Assembly (NCBI RefSeq): GCF_000259255.1
Contig: NC_017737.1
Location: forward strand, 1,302,001-1,366,000
DNA length: 64,000 nt
From: Helicobacter cetorum MIT 00-7128
GTDB taxonomy: Bacteria; Campylobacterota; Campylobacteria; Campylobacterales; Helicobacteraceae
Direction: 5' to 3'
The notes under the pieces are model-generated. The model worked only from the letters and a program-made list of their open reading frames with translations. It had not been told where the DNA came from and did no database searches. Positions 26,522 through 35,381 of this stretch are shown here, one piece after another; within the stretch, counting starts at the first letter, position 1, and each line of letters opens with the position of its first letter. The translations under genes and the position numbers were made by a program.

Positions 26522-28258
26522 ATGTCAAAAAGAATTATAGTAGACCCTATCACTAGGATTGAGGGGCATTTAAGAATTGAAGTCATAGTAGATGACAATA
26601 ATGTCATTACGGATGCGTTTTCTTCTTCTACGCTTTTTAGAGGGCTAGAAACTATCATTAAAGGCAGAGACCCACGAGATGCGGGCTTTATTGCTCAAAG
26701 GATTTGTGGGGTATGCACTTATTCGCATTATAAAGCCGGCATTACTGCAGTAGAAGACGCTCTAGGCATAACACCCCCATTAAACGCACAATTAGTGCGC
26801 TCTTTAATGAATATAGGTCTTATCTTACATGACCATGTGGTGCATTTCTATACTTTGCATGGGCTTGATTGGTGCGATATACTAAGTGCTTTAAAAGCTG
26901 ACCCCTCAAAAGCCTCAAAACTTTCTTTTAAATACACCCCTTATCCTATCAATACCGGTGAGGGCGAATTAAAGGCGGTTCAAAAACGCTTGAGTGATTT
27001 TGCTAAAAGTGGCTCTTTGGGGCCTTTTAATAATGGCTATTATGGGCATAAAACCTATCATTTAAGCCCTGAGCAAAACTTAATTGTGTTAAGCCACTAT
27101 CTTAAACTTTTAGAAATCCAAAGAGAGGCGGCTAAGATGACCGCTATTTTTGGGGCTAAACAGCCCCACCCACAAAGCCTAACGGTTGGGGGTGTAACAA
27201 GTGTTATGGATATACTAGACCCTACAAGATTAGCTGAATGGAAGAGCAAGTTTGAAAAAGTAGCGCATTTTATCAATCATGCCTATTATGCTGATTTGAT
27301 TATGGCAGGCGAAATGTTTGCTAAAGAGCCATCTGTTTTAAAGGGCTGTGGCTTGAGAGATTTTATCGCTTATGAAGAAGTGCTACTTGGAAGAGATAAA
27401 TACCTTTTGAGTAGCGGAATTGTGCGTGATGGCGATATTTCTAAATTACACCCTATTGATGAAAATTTAATTAAAGAAGAAGTTACGCATTCTTGGTATC
27501 AATATGAAAACACTAAAGAGGCACAGCTCCACCCCTATGACGGACAAACTAATCCGCATTATACCGGCTTTAAAGACGGCGAGAGTATTGGCATTCATGG
27601 TAAGGAAATCCCCACTAAAGTGCTTAATACCAAAGATAAATATTCTTGGATAAAATCCCCTAGATATGATAGTAAGCCTATGGAAGTAGGCCCTTTAAGT
27701 GCGGTGGTGGTAGGACTAGCAGCAAAAAATCCTTATATTAGCGAAGTGGCAACCAAATTTTTAAAAGACAGCAAACTGCCTTTAGAGGCACTATTCTCTA
27801 CGCTTGGCAGAACGGCGGCAAGGTGTATTGAGGCTAAAACGATTGCTGATAATGGTCTTTTAGCTTTTAAAGCTTTAATAGAAAATCTAAAGAGCGATAA
27901 AAGCACTTGTGCGCCCTATAAAATTGATAAAGATAAAGAATATAAAGGGCGTTATATTGGTCAAGTGCCACGAGGCATGCTGAGCCATTGGGTGCGTATT
28001 AAAAATGGTGTAGTAGAAAATTATCAAGCCGTAGTGCCCTCTACTTGGAATGCAGGGCCAAGGGATTCTAAAGGGCAAAGAGGAGCTTATGAAATGAGCT
28101 TGATTGGCACTAAAATTGATGATTTGACTCAACCTTTAGAAATCATTAGAACGATACATTCATTTGATCCTTGCATTGCATGTTCGGTGCATGTAATGGA
28201 TTTTAAGGGGCAGTCTTTAGGCGAGTTTAAAGTAGAGCCTAATTTTGCTAGAATCTAA
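26522..28258 (+). CDS. hydB: Uptake [NiFe]-hydrogenase large subunit
   Basis: A 578-residue catalytic subunit that oxidises H2. The first nickel motif RICGVC has Cys62 and Cys65; the second, DPCIACSVH, has Cys551 and Cys554. The 21 residues after His557 form the C-terminal extension normally removed by a maturation protease, and the hydD product encoded downstream is the obvious candidate. It is exported together with HydA through the Tat signal of that subunit. In Helicobacter this hydrogenase lets the cell use host-derived hydrogen for respiration. Confidence 0.97.
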   Translation: MSKRIIVDPITRIEGHLRIEVIVDDNNVITDAFSSSTLFRGLETIIKGRDPRDAGFIAQRICGVCTYSHYKAGITAVEDALGITPPLNAQLVRSLMNIGLILHDHVVHFYTLHGLDWCDILSALKADPSKASKLSFKYTPYPINTGEGELKAVQKRLSDFAKSGSLGPFNNGYYGHKTYHLSPEQNLIVLSHYLKLLEIQREAAKMTAIFGAKQPHPQSLTVGGVTSVMDILDPTRLAEWKSKFEKVAHFINHAYYADLIMAGEMFAKEPSVLKGCGLRDFIAYEEVLLGRDKYLLSSGIVRDGDISKLHPIDENLIKEEVTHSWYQYENTKEAQLHPYDGQTNPHYTGFKDGESIGIHGKEIPTKVLNTKDKYSWIKSPRYDSKPMEVGPLSAVVVGLAAKNPYISEVATKFLKDSKLPLEALFSTLGRTAARCIEAKTIADNGLLAFKALIENLKSDKSTCAPYKIDKDKEYKGRYIGQVPRGMLSHWVRIKNGVVENYQAVVPSTWNAGPRDSKGQRGAYEMSLIGTKIDDLTQPLEIIRTIHSFDPCIACSVHVMDFKGQSLGEFKVEPNFARI

Positions 28259-28280
28259 AATGCTTTAAAAGGAGCAAGCT

Positions 28281-28955
28281 ATGACAAACCAAGAAGTGCT
28301 TTTACATAAAGAATTTTCGGGCTTTGTGCGCTTTTTTCATTGGGTTAGAGCCATAAGCATTTTTATTTTGATTGCTACGGGGTTTTATATTGCTTACCCT
28401 TTTTTGCAACCTAAATCTAGTTTTTATAAAGAGATGTATTTTTTACAAGCTTATATCCGCTCTTTTCATATTATGTTTGGATTTTTGCTCATTAGTGCGT
28501 TATGTTTTAGGATTTATCTTTTCTTTTTTGATAAAGGGAGCTTGTTGGAGCGTGCGAGCTTGGCGCAAGTTTTTAGCTTAAAAACATGGCTTAATCAAAT
28601 TAAAGCGTATTTTTTTCTTAGCAATTCCCCCGCTCATCATGGAGCATACAATCCGGTGCAGTTTGTAGCGTATCTATTCTTAATAGCATTGATGATTTTA
28701 GTTAGCTTAAGTGGCGTAGTGCTGTATTCTCATGTATATCATTCAGGCTTAGGGGTTATTCTAGGCGATATATTTGGGTGGTTTGAAGTGCTTTGTGGGG
28801 GGTTAGCTAATGTGCGTTTTATCCACCACTTAGCGACTTGGGGATTTATCTTGTTTGTTCCGGTGCATGTTTATATGGTGTTTTTCCATTCTATTAGATA
28901 TAAAGGCTCTGGGGTTGATGCAATGGTTAATGGCTACACTTATACCAAAGAATGA
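28281..28955 (+). CDS. hydC: Hydrogenase cytochrome b subunit
   Basis: A 224-residue integral membrane dihaem cytochrome b with four membrane helices (about residues 23-42, 58-80, 125-150, 180-205). Likely haem-ligand histidines occur in FVRFFHWVRA, SFHIMFGF and the last helix (VPVHVYMVFFH). It takes electrons from HydA to the quinone pool. It begins 22 bp after hydB, and its stop overlaps the hydD ATG (ATGA). Confidence 0.95.
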   Translation: MTNQEVLLHKEFSGFVRFFHWVRAISIFILIATGFYIAYPFLQPKSSFYKEMYFLQAYIRSFHIMFGFLLISALCFRIYLFFFDKGSLLERASLAQVFSLKTWLNQIKAYFFLSNSPAHHGAYNPVQFVAYLFLIALMILVSLSGVVLYSHVYHSGLGVILGDIFGWFEVLCGGLANVRFIHHLATWGFILFVPVHVYMVFFHSIRYKGSGVDAMVNGYTYTKE

Positions 28956-29485
28956 GCAAAATCCTAATTCTAGGCATTGGCAATATCCTTTTTGGCGATG
29001 AGGGTATTGGGGTGCACTTAGCCCACTATCTCAAAAGAAATTTTTCTTTTTCGCCTTCTATAGATATTGTAGATGGGGGGACTATGGCTCAACAACTCAT
29101 TCCTTTAATCACTTCGTATGAAAAGGTTTTGATTTTAGATTGTGTGAGTGCAAAAGATGTTGAGATAGGCTCAGTCTATGCTTTTGATTTTAATCACGCT
29201 CCTAGAGAAATCACATGGGCTGGGAGTGCACATGAAGTAGAAATGCTACACACTCTAAGGCTTACGGAGTTTTTAGGGGATTTGCCTAAGACTTTTATTG
29301 TGGGGCTTGTGCCTTTTGTGATAGGAAGTGAAACGACTTTCAAGCTTTCAAAAGAAATTTTAAACGCTTTAAACACAGCCTTAAAAGCCATAGAAACACA
29401 ATTAAAAACATGGGGAGTAACAATGCAACGCATTGATAATATTGCCTTAGAGAATATTGCTGAACTTTCTTACAAGGGCTTTTGA
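28952..29485 (+). CDS. hydD: Hydrogenase maturation protease HydD
   Basis: A 177-residue HyaD/HupD-type endopeptidase. GIGNILFGDEGIG (residues 7-19) contains the nickel-sensing Glu/Asp, and further family marks are DGGTM, LDCVSAKD and the GSAHEVEMLHTL histidine region. It checks nickel insertion and then cuts the C-terminal tail of HydB. It overlaps hydC by 4 bp, and hydE starts immediately after its stop codon. Confidence 0.95.
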   Translation: MSKILILGIGNILFGDEGIGVHLAHYLKRNFSFSPSIDIVDGGTMAQQLIPLITSYEKVLILDCVSAKDVEIGSVYAFDFNHAPREITWAGSAHEVEMLHTLRLTEFLGDLPKTFIVGLVPFVIGSETTFKLSKEILNALNTALKAIETQLKTWGVTMQRIDNIALENIAELSYKGF

Positions 29486-31024
29486 ATGGGTTTTGTCTTT
29501 CTTTTTAAATGTGTTGATGAAGCAACGAACTTAGTTTTTATGCCCCTTTTAGAGCAAATGGCATTGAATTTACAAGCGAGTTTTTATAGCACCTATAAAG
29601 ATAAAATAACTTCTTTTTATCTTCAAGCAAGTGCTGAGACTACCTTAGAATTTGCTCAAAAACTGAGTGAAGTCTTGCCCTTTTCTTTAGATTTTAGCTT
29701 TTTGTCTTTAAATGAAAATACAGAAACTTTAGATGAAAATCTTTTTAAAAATACTAGCCTTTCAAAGCCCTTATTTATGAACGCTAAAGAGCATAAAGAT
29801 TTTTTAGATAGGAACTCATCTTTTTATGCTTCTACTCTAGACTTGGTTAAAAACATCACTTTTAATCAAAATGCCATTCATAGTCCTAAAGAGCTTGTAG
29901 AAAGTTTGACACAATTAAAAGAAGAGCTTAAAACACAAAATATTATCCCTATTCACACTTCTAGGGGAGAGCTATGCCTTTCTTTAAAAAAGCCCTCTCA
30001 AAAGGTAATTTTTAATTCTCTTTCTAGCGTTTTAACCTGCACCAAATTACTTTTAGAAGACGCTAAATATTTAGCAAGCTTAGAAAAACCTTGTATCAAA
30101 GCCTCCTTAAAAAGCGTGTTTAAAGATACTTTTAAAAATAATGAAGTGATGATTCAACTACCCTATGACCCTATATTAAATTTATTGTGTCAAATTTTAC
30201 AAGATGAAAATATAGATTTTGTCTTTGTGCATGAACACTATTTTAAAGAAGTGCTTTTAGATTACAAAACGCTTTTTAACACCCCTAATCGCTTAATCAC
30301 TCCCACTAAAAACTTTGTGCTAGAAAATAACCTAACAACCACCCATTTTAAAAACGAAATAGAGTTTTTAAGCACGACTTCACATTCTATTGTCCTATAT
30401 CTTAGTTTCAAACACCCTACAAGATTATTATTAAATGCTAATAACTCTTTAAAAACGCTTTTAAATATTAATTTTGATTTAAATGGAATTTTTAATCTTC
30501 TCAAACAAGATGAAAAAGCGTCTAAAATGCTACAAAACTACGCCATTAAATTCCCTAATCTTTATGAGCGTTTAATAGAGCTTTCTAATCATCAGCTAGT
30601 GGGTGTGAATTTATTAGAGTTTTTTCAAATTTTAGGGTTTGTTTTAGGCTATAGCGATAGTTTTAAAACGCACAGCATTGTATCTTTGGCTAAAGAATTT
30701 TTACGCCCTAAAGGCCCTAGGATTGATTATAAAATTATTAATGATAACTCTTTTAAAATGGCTTTAAACTTTTCAAAGATTATTCATAGTGCGATGAGTT
30801 TTAGGTTAGCTGGCGTGGATAATGAAACTTTGAGTTTTGGTATTTTAGATTCTTTAGCGGAGTTTTTAGGAAACTTCATTTGGGATAACGCACAGAATTT
30901 TAGTATAGAAGAAGTAACTATTGCTGGAGATTTCTTTGGCGAAAAAGTGTTTTTGGATTTGTTTGTGCAATACTTTCCTAAAACCCTTAGTCTCAAAAAT
31001 CCTCCTTTCTTAGATTTTGAATGA
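29486..31024 (+). CDS. hydE: HydE, hydrogenase accessory protein, possibly a degenerate HypF relative
   Basis: A 512-residue protein without signal or membrane segments, last in hydABCDE and starting directly after the hydD stop. It corresponds to HP0635, whose mutants in H. pylori are reported to affect hydrogenase; the biochemical role is not established to my knowledge. By eye, its order of segments resembles HypF: an N-terminal acylphosphatase-like part (about 1-75), a YrdC-like region including VMIQLPYDPILNLLCQIL near 215-235, and a C-terminal Kae1-like part (FSKIIHSAMSFRLAG, IEEVTIAGDFFGEKVFLDLF). The HypF zinc-finger CxxC motifs are absent. The HypF link is inference. Confidence 0.75.
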   Translation: MGFVFLFKCVDEATNLVFMPLLEQMALNLQASFYSTYKDKITSFYLQASAETTLEFAQKLSEVLPFSLDFSFLSLNENTETLDENLFKNTSLSKPLFMNAKEHKDFLDRNSSFYASTLDLVKNITFNQNAIHSPKELVESLTQLKEELKTQNIIPIHTSRGELCLSLKKPSQKVIFNSLSSVLTCTKLLLEDAKYLASLEKPCIKASLKSVFKDTFKNNEVMIQLPYDPILNLLCQILQDENIDFVFVHEHYFKEVLLDYKTLFNTPNRLITPTKNFVLENNLTTTHFKNEIEFLSTTSHSIVLYLSFKHPTRLLLNANNSLKTLLNINFDLNGIFNLLKQDEKASKMLQNYAIKFPNLYERLIELSNHQLVGVNLLEFFQILGFVLGYSDSFKTHSIVSLAKEFLRPKGPRIDYKIINDNSFKMALNFSKIIHSAMSFRLAGVDNETLSFGILDSLAEFLGNFIWDNAQNFSIEEVTIAGDFFGEKVFLDLFVQYFPKTLSLKNPPFLDFE

Positions 31025-31348
31025 TTTAGCATTGAGTTTGCCATTTTATATAAAGCTTAATTTACCATTAAGTATTAAAAAACAAGCTTATTTTTTAATG
31101 GGCTAATTTCTTAGTATTAAAGTTTGCAATCTATAACCCACCCCCATAAAAGCTCTATGAAAGCCATTAAGATTTTATTAAAATGTTTTACCAAAATACC
31201 ATTAAATAAGCAAAAAATTAAGGATATTAGAATTATATTATATGTAATTAAAAGCTATGTATTTTTAAGCAAGAATGATATAAAAAACTCATTAAAAGAG
31301 AGCTAGAGCAAAGATTGCTCTAGCTAAAAACAAGAAAAATAAAATCCC
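31025..31348. other. 324-bp intergenic region between hydE and oorC
   Basis: No convincing gene is present. A 60-codon open frame at 31124-31306 has no good ribosome site and looks random. The right end holds the terminator of the convergent oor operon. The region marks a change in gene order compared with H. pylori (HP0635 next to HP0591). Confidence 0.55.
31301..31325 (-). terminator. Terminator of the oorDABC operon
   Basis: Perfect 11-bp stem AGCTAGAGCAA and TTGCTCTAGCT with loop AGA. On the minus strand it comes 24 bp after the oorC stop and is followed by CTCTTTTAATG, a short T-run. Confidence 0.7.
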
Positions 31349-31909
31349 TTAGCCTCTTGCTTTTAATGCCTCTAAAGCATGTTTTTTACCAATTTCAAAG
31401 GCTTTTTTATTGGTTTCGGCGACTTTTGCGGGAACTTTTTTAAGCATGGTATCTAACACAATATTTTCTTCCACACACTTTGTAAGCTCCACGGTAATGG
31501 CTAACGCCACTACAGATTGTGTGATAATATTACCCACTTCATCTTTGGCGATACTAATAATGGGGATTTTATAAATTTGATATTTTTCCTCATCTTCTTT
31601 AGTAGGCGTTACCAAATTAGGGTCAATAACAACAATGCCCCCCTCTTTAATATCGCTTTTAAACTGATTATAACTCACTTGTGCGACTGAAAGCATGAAA
31701 TCAATCTCGCCCTCTTTAGCATAAGGAAAAATGATTTCATCTTTATCTAGCAAAATATCTACCTTAGTAGGCCCTCCACGCACTTGGGAAGTGTAAGTAG
31801 AAGTCTTAGTTCCATAGCCACCACTTACGATTTTAGCCTCTGCTAAGATTTCTCCAGCTAATAATACGCCTTGCCCCCCAACGCCTGTAAATCTTAATTG
31901 TGCTTCCAT
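31349..31909 (-). CDS. oorC: 2-oxoglutarate:acceptor oxidoreductase, gamma subunit
   Basis: A 186-residue catalytic-domain gamma subunit of the 2-oxoacid:ferredoxin oxidoreductase family. It opens EAQLRFTGVGGQGVLLAGEILAEA, the family glycine-rich signature, with SYTSQVRGGPTKVDILL soon after. Its ATG overlaps the oorB stop codon by one base (TAATG). OorDABC oxidises 2-oxoglutarate to succinyl-CoA, replacing the oxoglutarate dehydrogenase of aerobic TCA cycles, and is essential in H. pylori. Confidence 0.96.
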   Translation of the reverse strand: MEAQLRFTGVGGQGVLLAGEILAEAKIVSGGYGTKTSTYTSQVRGGPTKVDILLDKDEIIFPYAKEGEIDFMLSVAQVSYNQFKSDIKEGGIVVIDPNLVTPTKEDEEKYQIYKIPIISIAKDEVGNIITQSVVALAITVELTKCVEENIVLDTMLKKVPAKVAETNKKAFEIGKKHALEALKARG

Positions 31910-32730
31910 TATTTCTTTCCTTGTGCTTTTTCAATAATCTCTTGATACGCCTCACAATATTCTTTCCTGTTAGCGTCATGTTTTAAGACACCAGTAGGGA
32001 ATTTACCCTCTCTTTCTTCAGGGCTCATTTCTTCAAATTTGCGCTTGCTAACTAATCGGCTTTCAATCCACTTTAGCATATCAGCGGCCTCGCCCATTTT
32101 ATTCTTACGCCCTAAGTTAATATGGCAATTGCTATGAATATCAAAGAAACTAAAGCCCTTGTGCGAAAAGCCCTCTTTTAAAGTTTTTTCCAATCTTTGA
32201 GGGTCTAACACACTCTCTCTAGCTACAAAACTAGCTCCCGCAGCTGTGGTTAAAGCGCATGGGTCAAACTGATTATCAATATTTCCCCATTGAGCCGTAA
32301 CCGTCCACATGCCATTTGGAGTGGTGGGCGAAGTTTGAGAATTAGTCAAACCATAAATGAAATTATCCACTAAGATAAAATTCAAATCAATGTTTCTTCT
32401 GCATGCATGCATGGTGTGATTACCCCCAATCGCAAAGCCATCGCCATCACCAGAAACCACAATCACATGCTTATTAGGGTTTGCTAATTTAATCCCTGTC
32501 GCATACGCTACAGCTCTACCATGTGTAGTATGAACAGTGTTGCAATTTACATACGAACTCATGCGGCCACTACAACCAATCCCACTCACCAAGCACACAT
32601 CATCCATTTTCCAACCTAGTGCGTCAATAGTGCGGATAATGGATTTTAAAATCACGCCATCACCACAGCCCCAGCACCACAAAGTGGGCATTTTATCCAC
32701 ACGCAAGTATTCATCATAATTAAACGCCAT
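31909..32730 (-). CDS. oorB: 2-oxoglutarate:acceptor oxidoreductase, beta subunit
   Basis: A 273-residue thiamine diphosphate-binding beta subunit. LWCWGCGDGVILKSI (residues 17-31) provides Cys ligands of an Fe-S cluster, and VVSGDGDGFAIGGNHTMHACRRN (about 93-115) is the ThDP/Mg motif. LVDNFIYGLTNSQTSPT follows as in other family members. It is separated from oorA by one base and overlaps oorC by one base, so the subunits should be made in a fixed ratio. Confidence 0.96.
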   Translation of the reverse strand: MAFNYDEYLRVDKMPTLWCWGCGDGVILKSIIRTIDALGWKMDDVCLVSGIGCSGRMSSYVNCNTVHTTHGRAVAYATGIKLANPNKHVIVVSGDGDGFAIGGNHTMHACRRNIDLNFILVDNFIYGLTNSQTSPTTPNGMWTVTAQWGNIDNQFDPCALTTAAGASFVARESVLDPQRLEKTLKEGFSHKGFSFFDIHSNCHINLGRKNKMGEAADMLKWIESRLVSKRKFEEMSPEEREGKFPTGVLKHDANRKEYCEAYQEIIEKAQGKK

Positions 32731-32731
32731 T

Positions 32732-33859
32732 TTAAAGCTCCTTCAACTTTGCGATGATTTGTTTAGGCGAAATAGTGCGCCCATTTGCCTGACCAAAGAA
32801 ATGCACTTTTCTTTGCATAACTCTTTCAATTTCTTCTAAATATTGCCCTTTATTCAATTCAATCACAAGGATTTTTTCGTATTTGTCCCCTATTTCTTTC
32901 AAGCGTTTGTTAGGGCTTGGCCATAAGGTCTTGGGTCTAAAGAAACCAACCTTTTGATTACTCTCTTTTTTATAATCTTTTAAAGCCTCTTTAACCGCTA
33001 AAGAAACAGAACCATAGGCAATAATGACAATTTCAGCACCCTCTAAGTCCATTTCTTCATTTTCATTGATAACATCTTGCTTGGATTCAATTTTATTAAA
33101 CAATCTATCCATTAAATCCCCACCTATCTTAGCATCTTCAGTAGGAAAGCCAATAGGTCCATGGTGTAAGCCTGAAACATGGTAGCGATAGCCCTTAAAG
33201 AAAGGATTTAAAACGGCTGGCTCATCTTGATTTACTCCATAAGGCTTATAGTCTTTTTTATCGCCCATAAATTCCTTACGATTAATAGTCATTTTTTGCA
33301 CTTCTTCTAAAGTAGGGATTTGCACCTTACCATACATATGCCCAACGGTTTCATCCATAAGCAAGAATACTGGAGTCATAAGCATTTCAGCTAGATTAAA
33401 CGCACGAATTGTCTCTGTATAAGCCTCTTGTAAACTAGCAGGAGCGAGTGCAACTGATTTAAAATCCCCATGGATTGGGTGCTTTAAGAAATTCACATCA
33501 CCTTGTGCCACTCGTGTTGGCATTCCAGTTGATGGGCCTGAACGCATAACATCAACAATCACTAATGGGATTTCTGCCATAAAGCCATAGCCAATTTGCT
33601 CCACCTTTAATGAAATGCCCGGACCAGAACTTGCAGTCATAGACTTAGTTCCGCTCATACTTGCCCCTAAAGACACGCTAATCCCACTAATCTCATCTTC
33701 CATTTGGATAAAATGTCCGCCATTTTTAGGCAACGCAACACTCATCGCATGCATAATATCCGAACTAGGCGTAATAGGATAACCCCCAAAAAATCTACAC
33801 CCCACTTCAATAGCAGCCTTGGCTACCAACTCATTTCCATCAGATATGATTTCACGCAT
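32732..33859 (-). CDS. oorA: 2-oxoglutarate:acceptor oxidoreductase, alpha subunit
   Basis: A 375-residue alpha subunit with the pyrimidine-binding ThDP domain. Typical segments are GCRFFGGYPITPSSDIMHAM, MEDEISGISVSLGASMSG, and the TASSGPGISLKVE turn; the C-terminal transketolase-like domain shows GFFRPKTLWPSP and ILVIELNKGQYLEEI. Its ATG overlaps the oorD stop by one base. It acts as a heterotetramer with OorB, OorC and OorD in the cytoplasm, giving electrons to flavodoxin or ferredoxin. Confidence 0.96.
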   Translation of the reverse strand: MREIISDGNELVAKAAIEVGCRFFGGYPITPSSDIMHAMSVALPKNGGHFIQMEDEISGISVSLGASMSGTKSMTASSGPGISLKVEQIGYGFMAEIPLVIVDVMRSGPSTGMPTRVAQGDVNFLKHPIHGDFKSVALAPASLQEAYTETIRAFNLAEMLMTPVFLLMDETVGHMYGKVQIPTLEEVQKMTINRKEFMGDKKDYKPYGVNQDEPAVLNPFFKGYRYHVSGLHHGPIGFPTEDAKIGGDLMDRLFNKIESKQDVINENEEMDLEGAEIVIIAYGSVSLAVKEALKDYKKESNQKVGFFRPKTLWPSPNKRLKEIGDKYEKILVIELNKGQYLEEIERVMQRKVHFFGQANGRTISPKQIIAKLKEL

Positions 33860-34200
33860 TACTTACCTCTCCCTTCTAAAATAGTCTCTTCTAAAAGCAT
33901 GTAGTGATTTTCTTTAACTCTATCACGGCGTACCTCTGCCTCTTTTGAAACCTTAGCAAATTTGAAATCTTTCCTATCTGCCACATAAATCGCAAAATCA
34001 GGGCAGTGCAACTCGCATTGCGTGCAACCTATACAGCTCTCTGGATAAGCAACTTTTGCTACTTTTCCAAGGACTCTTTCTTTTTCAATACCCATACCAA
34101 GAACCCCAGCAGGACATACTGAAACACAAATATCGCAACCCTTACAGCGGTCTTCATTCACCCAAACAGGAACCCCATCAGGCGCACTCATTTTAGCCAT
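33859..34200 (-). CDS. oorD: 2-oxoglutarate:acceptor oxidoreductase, ferredoxin-like delta subunit
   Basis: A 113-residue protein with two [4Fe-4S] motifs: CKGCDICVSVCPAG near residues 19-32 and CIGCTQCELHCPDF near 56-69. It transfers electrons within the Oor complex. It is the first gene of the operon, with AGGAGATTG before its ATG. Confidence 0.95.
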   Translation of the reverse strand: MAKMSAPDGVPVWVNEDRCKGCDICVSVCPAGVLGMGIEKERVLGKVAKVAYPESCIGCTQCELHCPDFAIYVADRKDFKFAKVSKEAEVRRDRVKENHYMLLEETILEGRGK

Positions 34201-34391
34201 TCAATCTCCTTCATGCTAAAAACCCTAAATTTAAAAAGGTTCTAACAATCAAAATTTTGCTTAAGATTGTAGCAAGGCTTGTTAAATAAATTCTAAAATT
34301 AGCCAACAATAAGAACAGAAAATTAAAATGAGAAAATACTTAACACTTTTTTACCATTTCTATACAAGAAAAGATATTTTTAATCTTAATT

Positions 34392-35381
34392 TTAAAAATG
34401 ATTATTAGAAATCTTAATATTATTCAAATGCTCCTTATAGGTCGCACTGAAAGCATGTTTTTTATTTTTCATTTTAACAAAGTATAAAAAATTGGTTTCT
34501 TTGGGAAAAATAACCGCTTTGATAGCCTCTATACTCACACTTCCTACAGGATTTTTAGGCAAGCCTTTGAATTTATAAGTGTTATATGAAGTGTTATCTT
34601 CTCTCACACGCTCTTTGGTAATTTTGGTATGCGAAAATTCTTGATAATTCAAAGACCCATCCATTTGCAAGGGCATGTTCTTTTTTAAACGATTAAAAAT
34701 CACACTTGCAACAACAGGCATTTCTTCAATATTGGCCGCCTCTTTTTGCACAATGGAGGCTATGATAATTTTTTCAAACCATTCTTCTTTGTGATAATAT
34801 CCAAGCCATTCTTTGCTTAAAGTCTCATGCCTCTTCATAGATTGTTTGACTAGAGTTTGCATAATCCTATTAGCATCTTGACCTAAGAGCAAACTATAGG
34901 TATCTGGGAAAATAACGCCATCAGCTAGAACTTGCCCATTTAATCGTGGCGCAACGCTTTCATAGGCTAAATTTAAAAGCTCTACTTCTATATTATAAGT
35001 TGCACTCAAAGCTTGAGTAAAAAAATAGCGTGTCTCGCCCGGAATTAAGGTAATGCTTTTGCTTGCCATTTTTCCTTCTACTAAATGCGCTAAAAAGTCT
35101 CCCTTTCTTAAAACACTAGCCCCCATATCAATGTAGCCCTTTTTAGGCAAGCCAAAAAGTTTCAATAAAATTTTATCTAATTGATTAATATCTATACCAT
35201 CATCTTGTAAAGATTTAAGCACTTTATTTAAAGAACCAGATGGCACAACAATGATTTTCTTAGAAGAAATTGGTATACTTAGATAAAAAAGAATGGAAAT
35301 GAAAGCAAGAAAACACGCATCTAAGAAAGTATTTAATGTTGTTATTCTTTTTGTTGTAGTGCTTACTCTCTTATGTGCCAT
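34392..35381 (-). CDS. mltG: Endolytic murein transglycosylase MltG
   Basis: A 329-residue YceG/MltG protein. An N-terminal membrane anchor (about residues 21-40, FLAFISILFYLSIPI) is followed by a LysM-like region and the catalytic domain. The catalytic Glu lies in IIASIVQKEAANIEEMPVVASVIFNRL, and GLPKNPVGSVSIEAIKAVIFP follows as usual. MltG cuts new glycan strands to set their length. The TTG two codons upstream (35387) is in frame, but the ATG at 35381 has AAGGG at a better distance. The first 89 bp overlap the start of the divergent gene on the plus strand. Confidence 0.9.
   Translation of the reverse strand: MAHKRVSTTTKRITTLNTFLDACFLAFISILFYLSIPISSKKIIVVPSGSLNKVLKSLQDDGIDINQLDKILLKLFGLPKKGYIDMGASVLRKGDFLAHLVEGKMASKSITLIPGETRYFFTQALSATYNIEVELLNLAYESVAPRLNGQVLADGVIFPDTYSLLLGQDANRIMQTLVKQSMKRHETLSKEWLGYYHKEEWFEKIIIASIVQKEAANIEEMPVVASVIFNRLKKNMPLQMDGSLNYQEFSHTKITKERVREDNTSYNTYKFKGLPKNPVGSVSIEAIKAVIFPKETNFLYFVKMKNKKHAFSATYKEHLNNIKISNNHF
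35274..35279 (+). promoter_or_regulatory. Extended -10 of the AsmA-like gene, inside mltG coding sequence
   Basis: TATACT preceded by TGG gives TGnTATACT. Initiation near 35286 would leave a leader of only about 7-13 nt before the ATG codons at 35293 and 35299. The element lies within the coding region of the divergent mltG. Confidence 0.5.

Noticed and set aside
31124-31306. A 60-codon plus-strand frame between hydE and oorC.
   Set aside because: No ribosome site, AT-rich random-looking composition and no hydrophobic or motif pattern; treated as non-coding.
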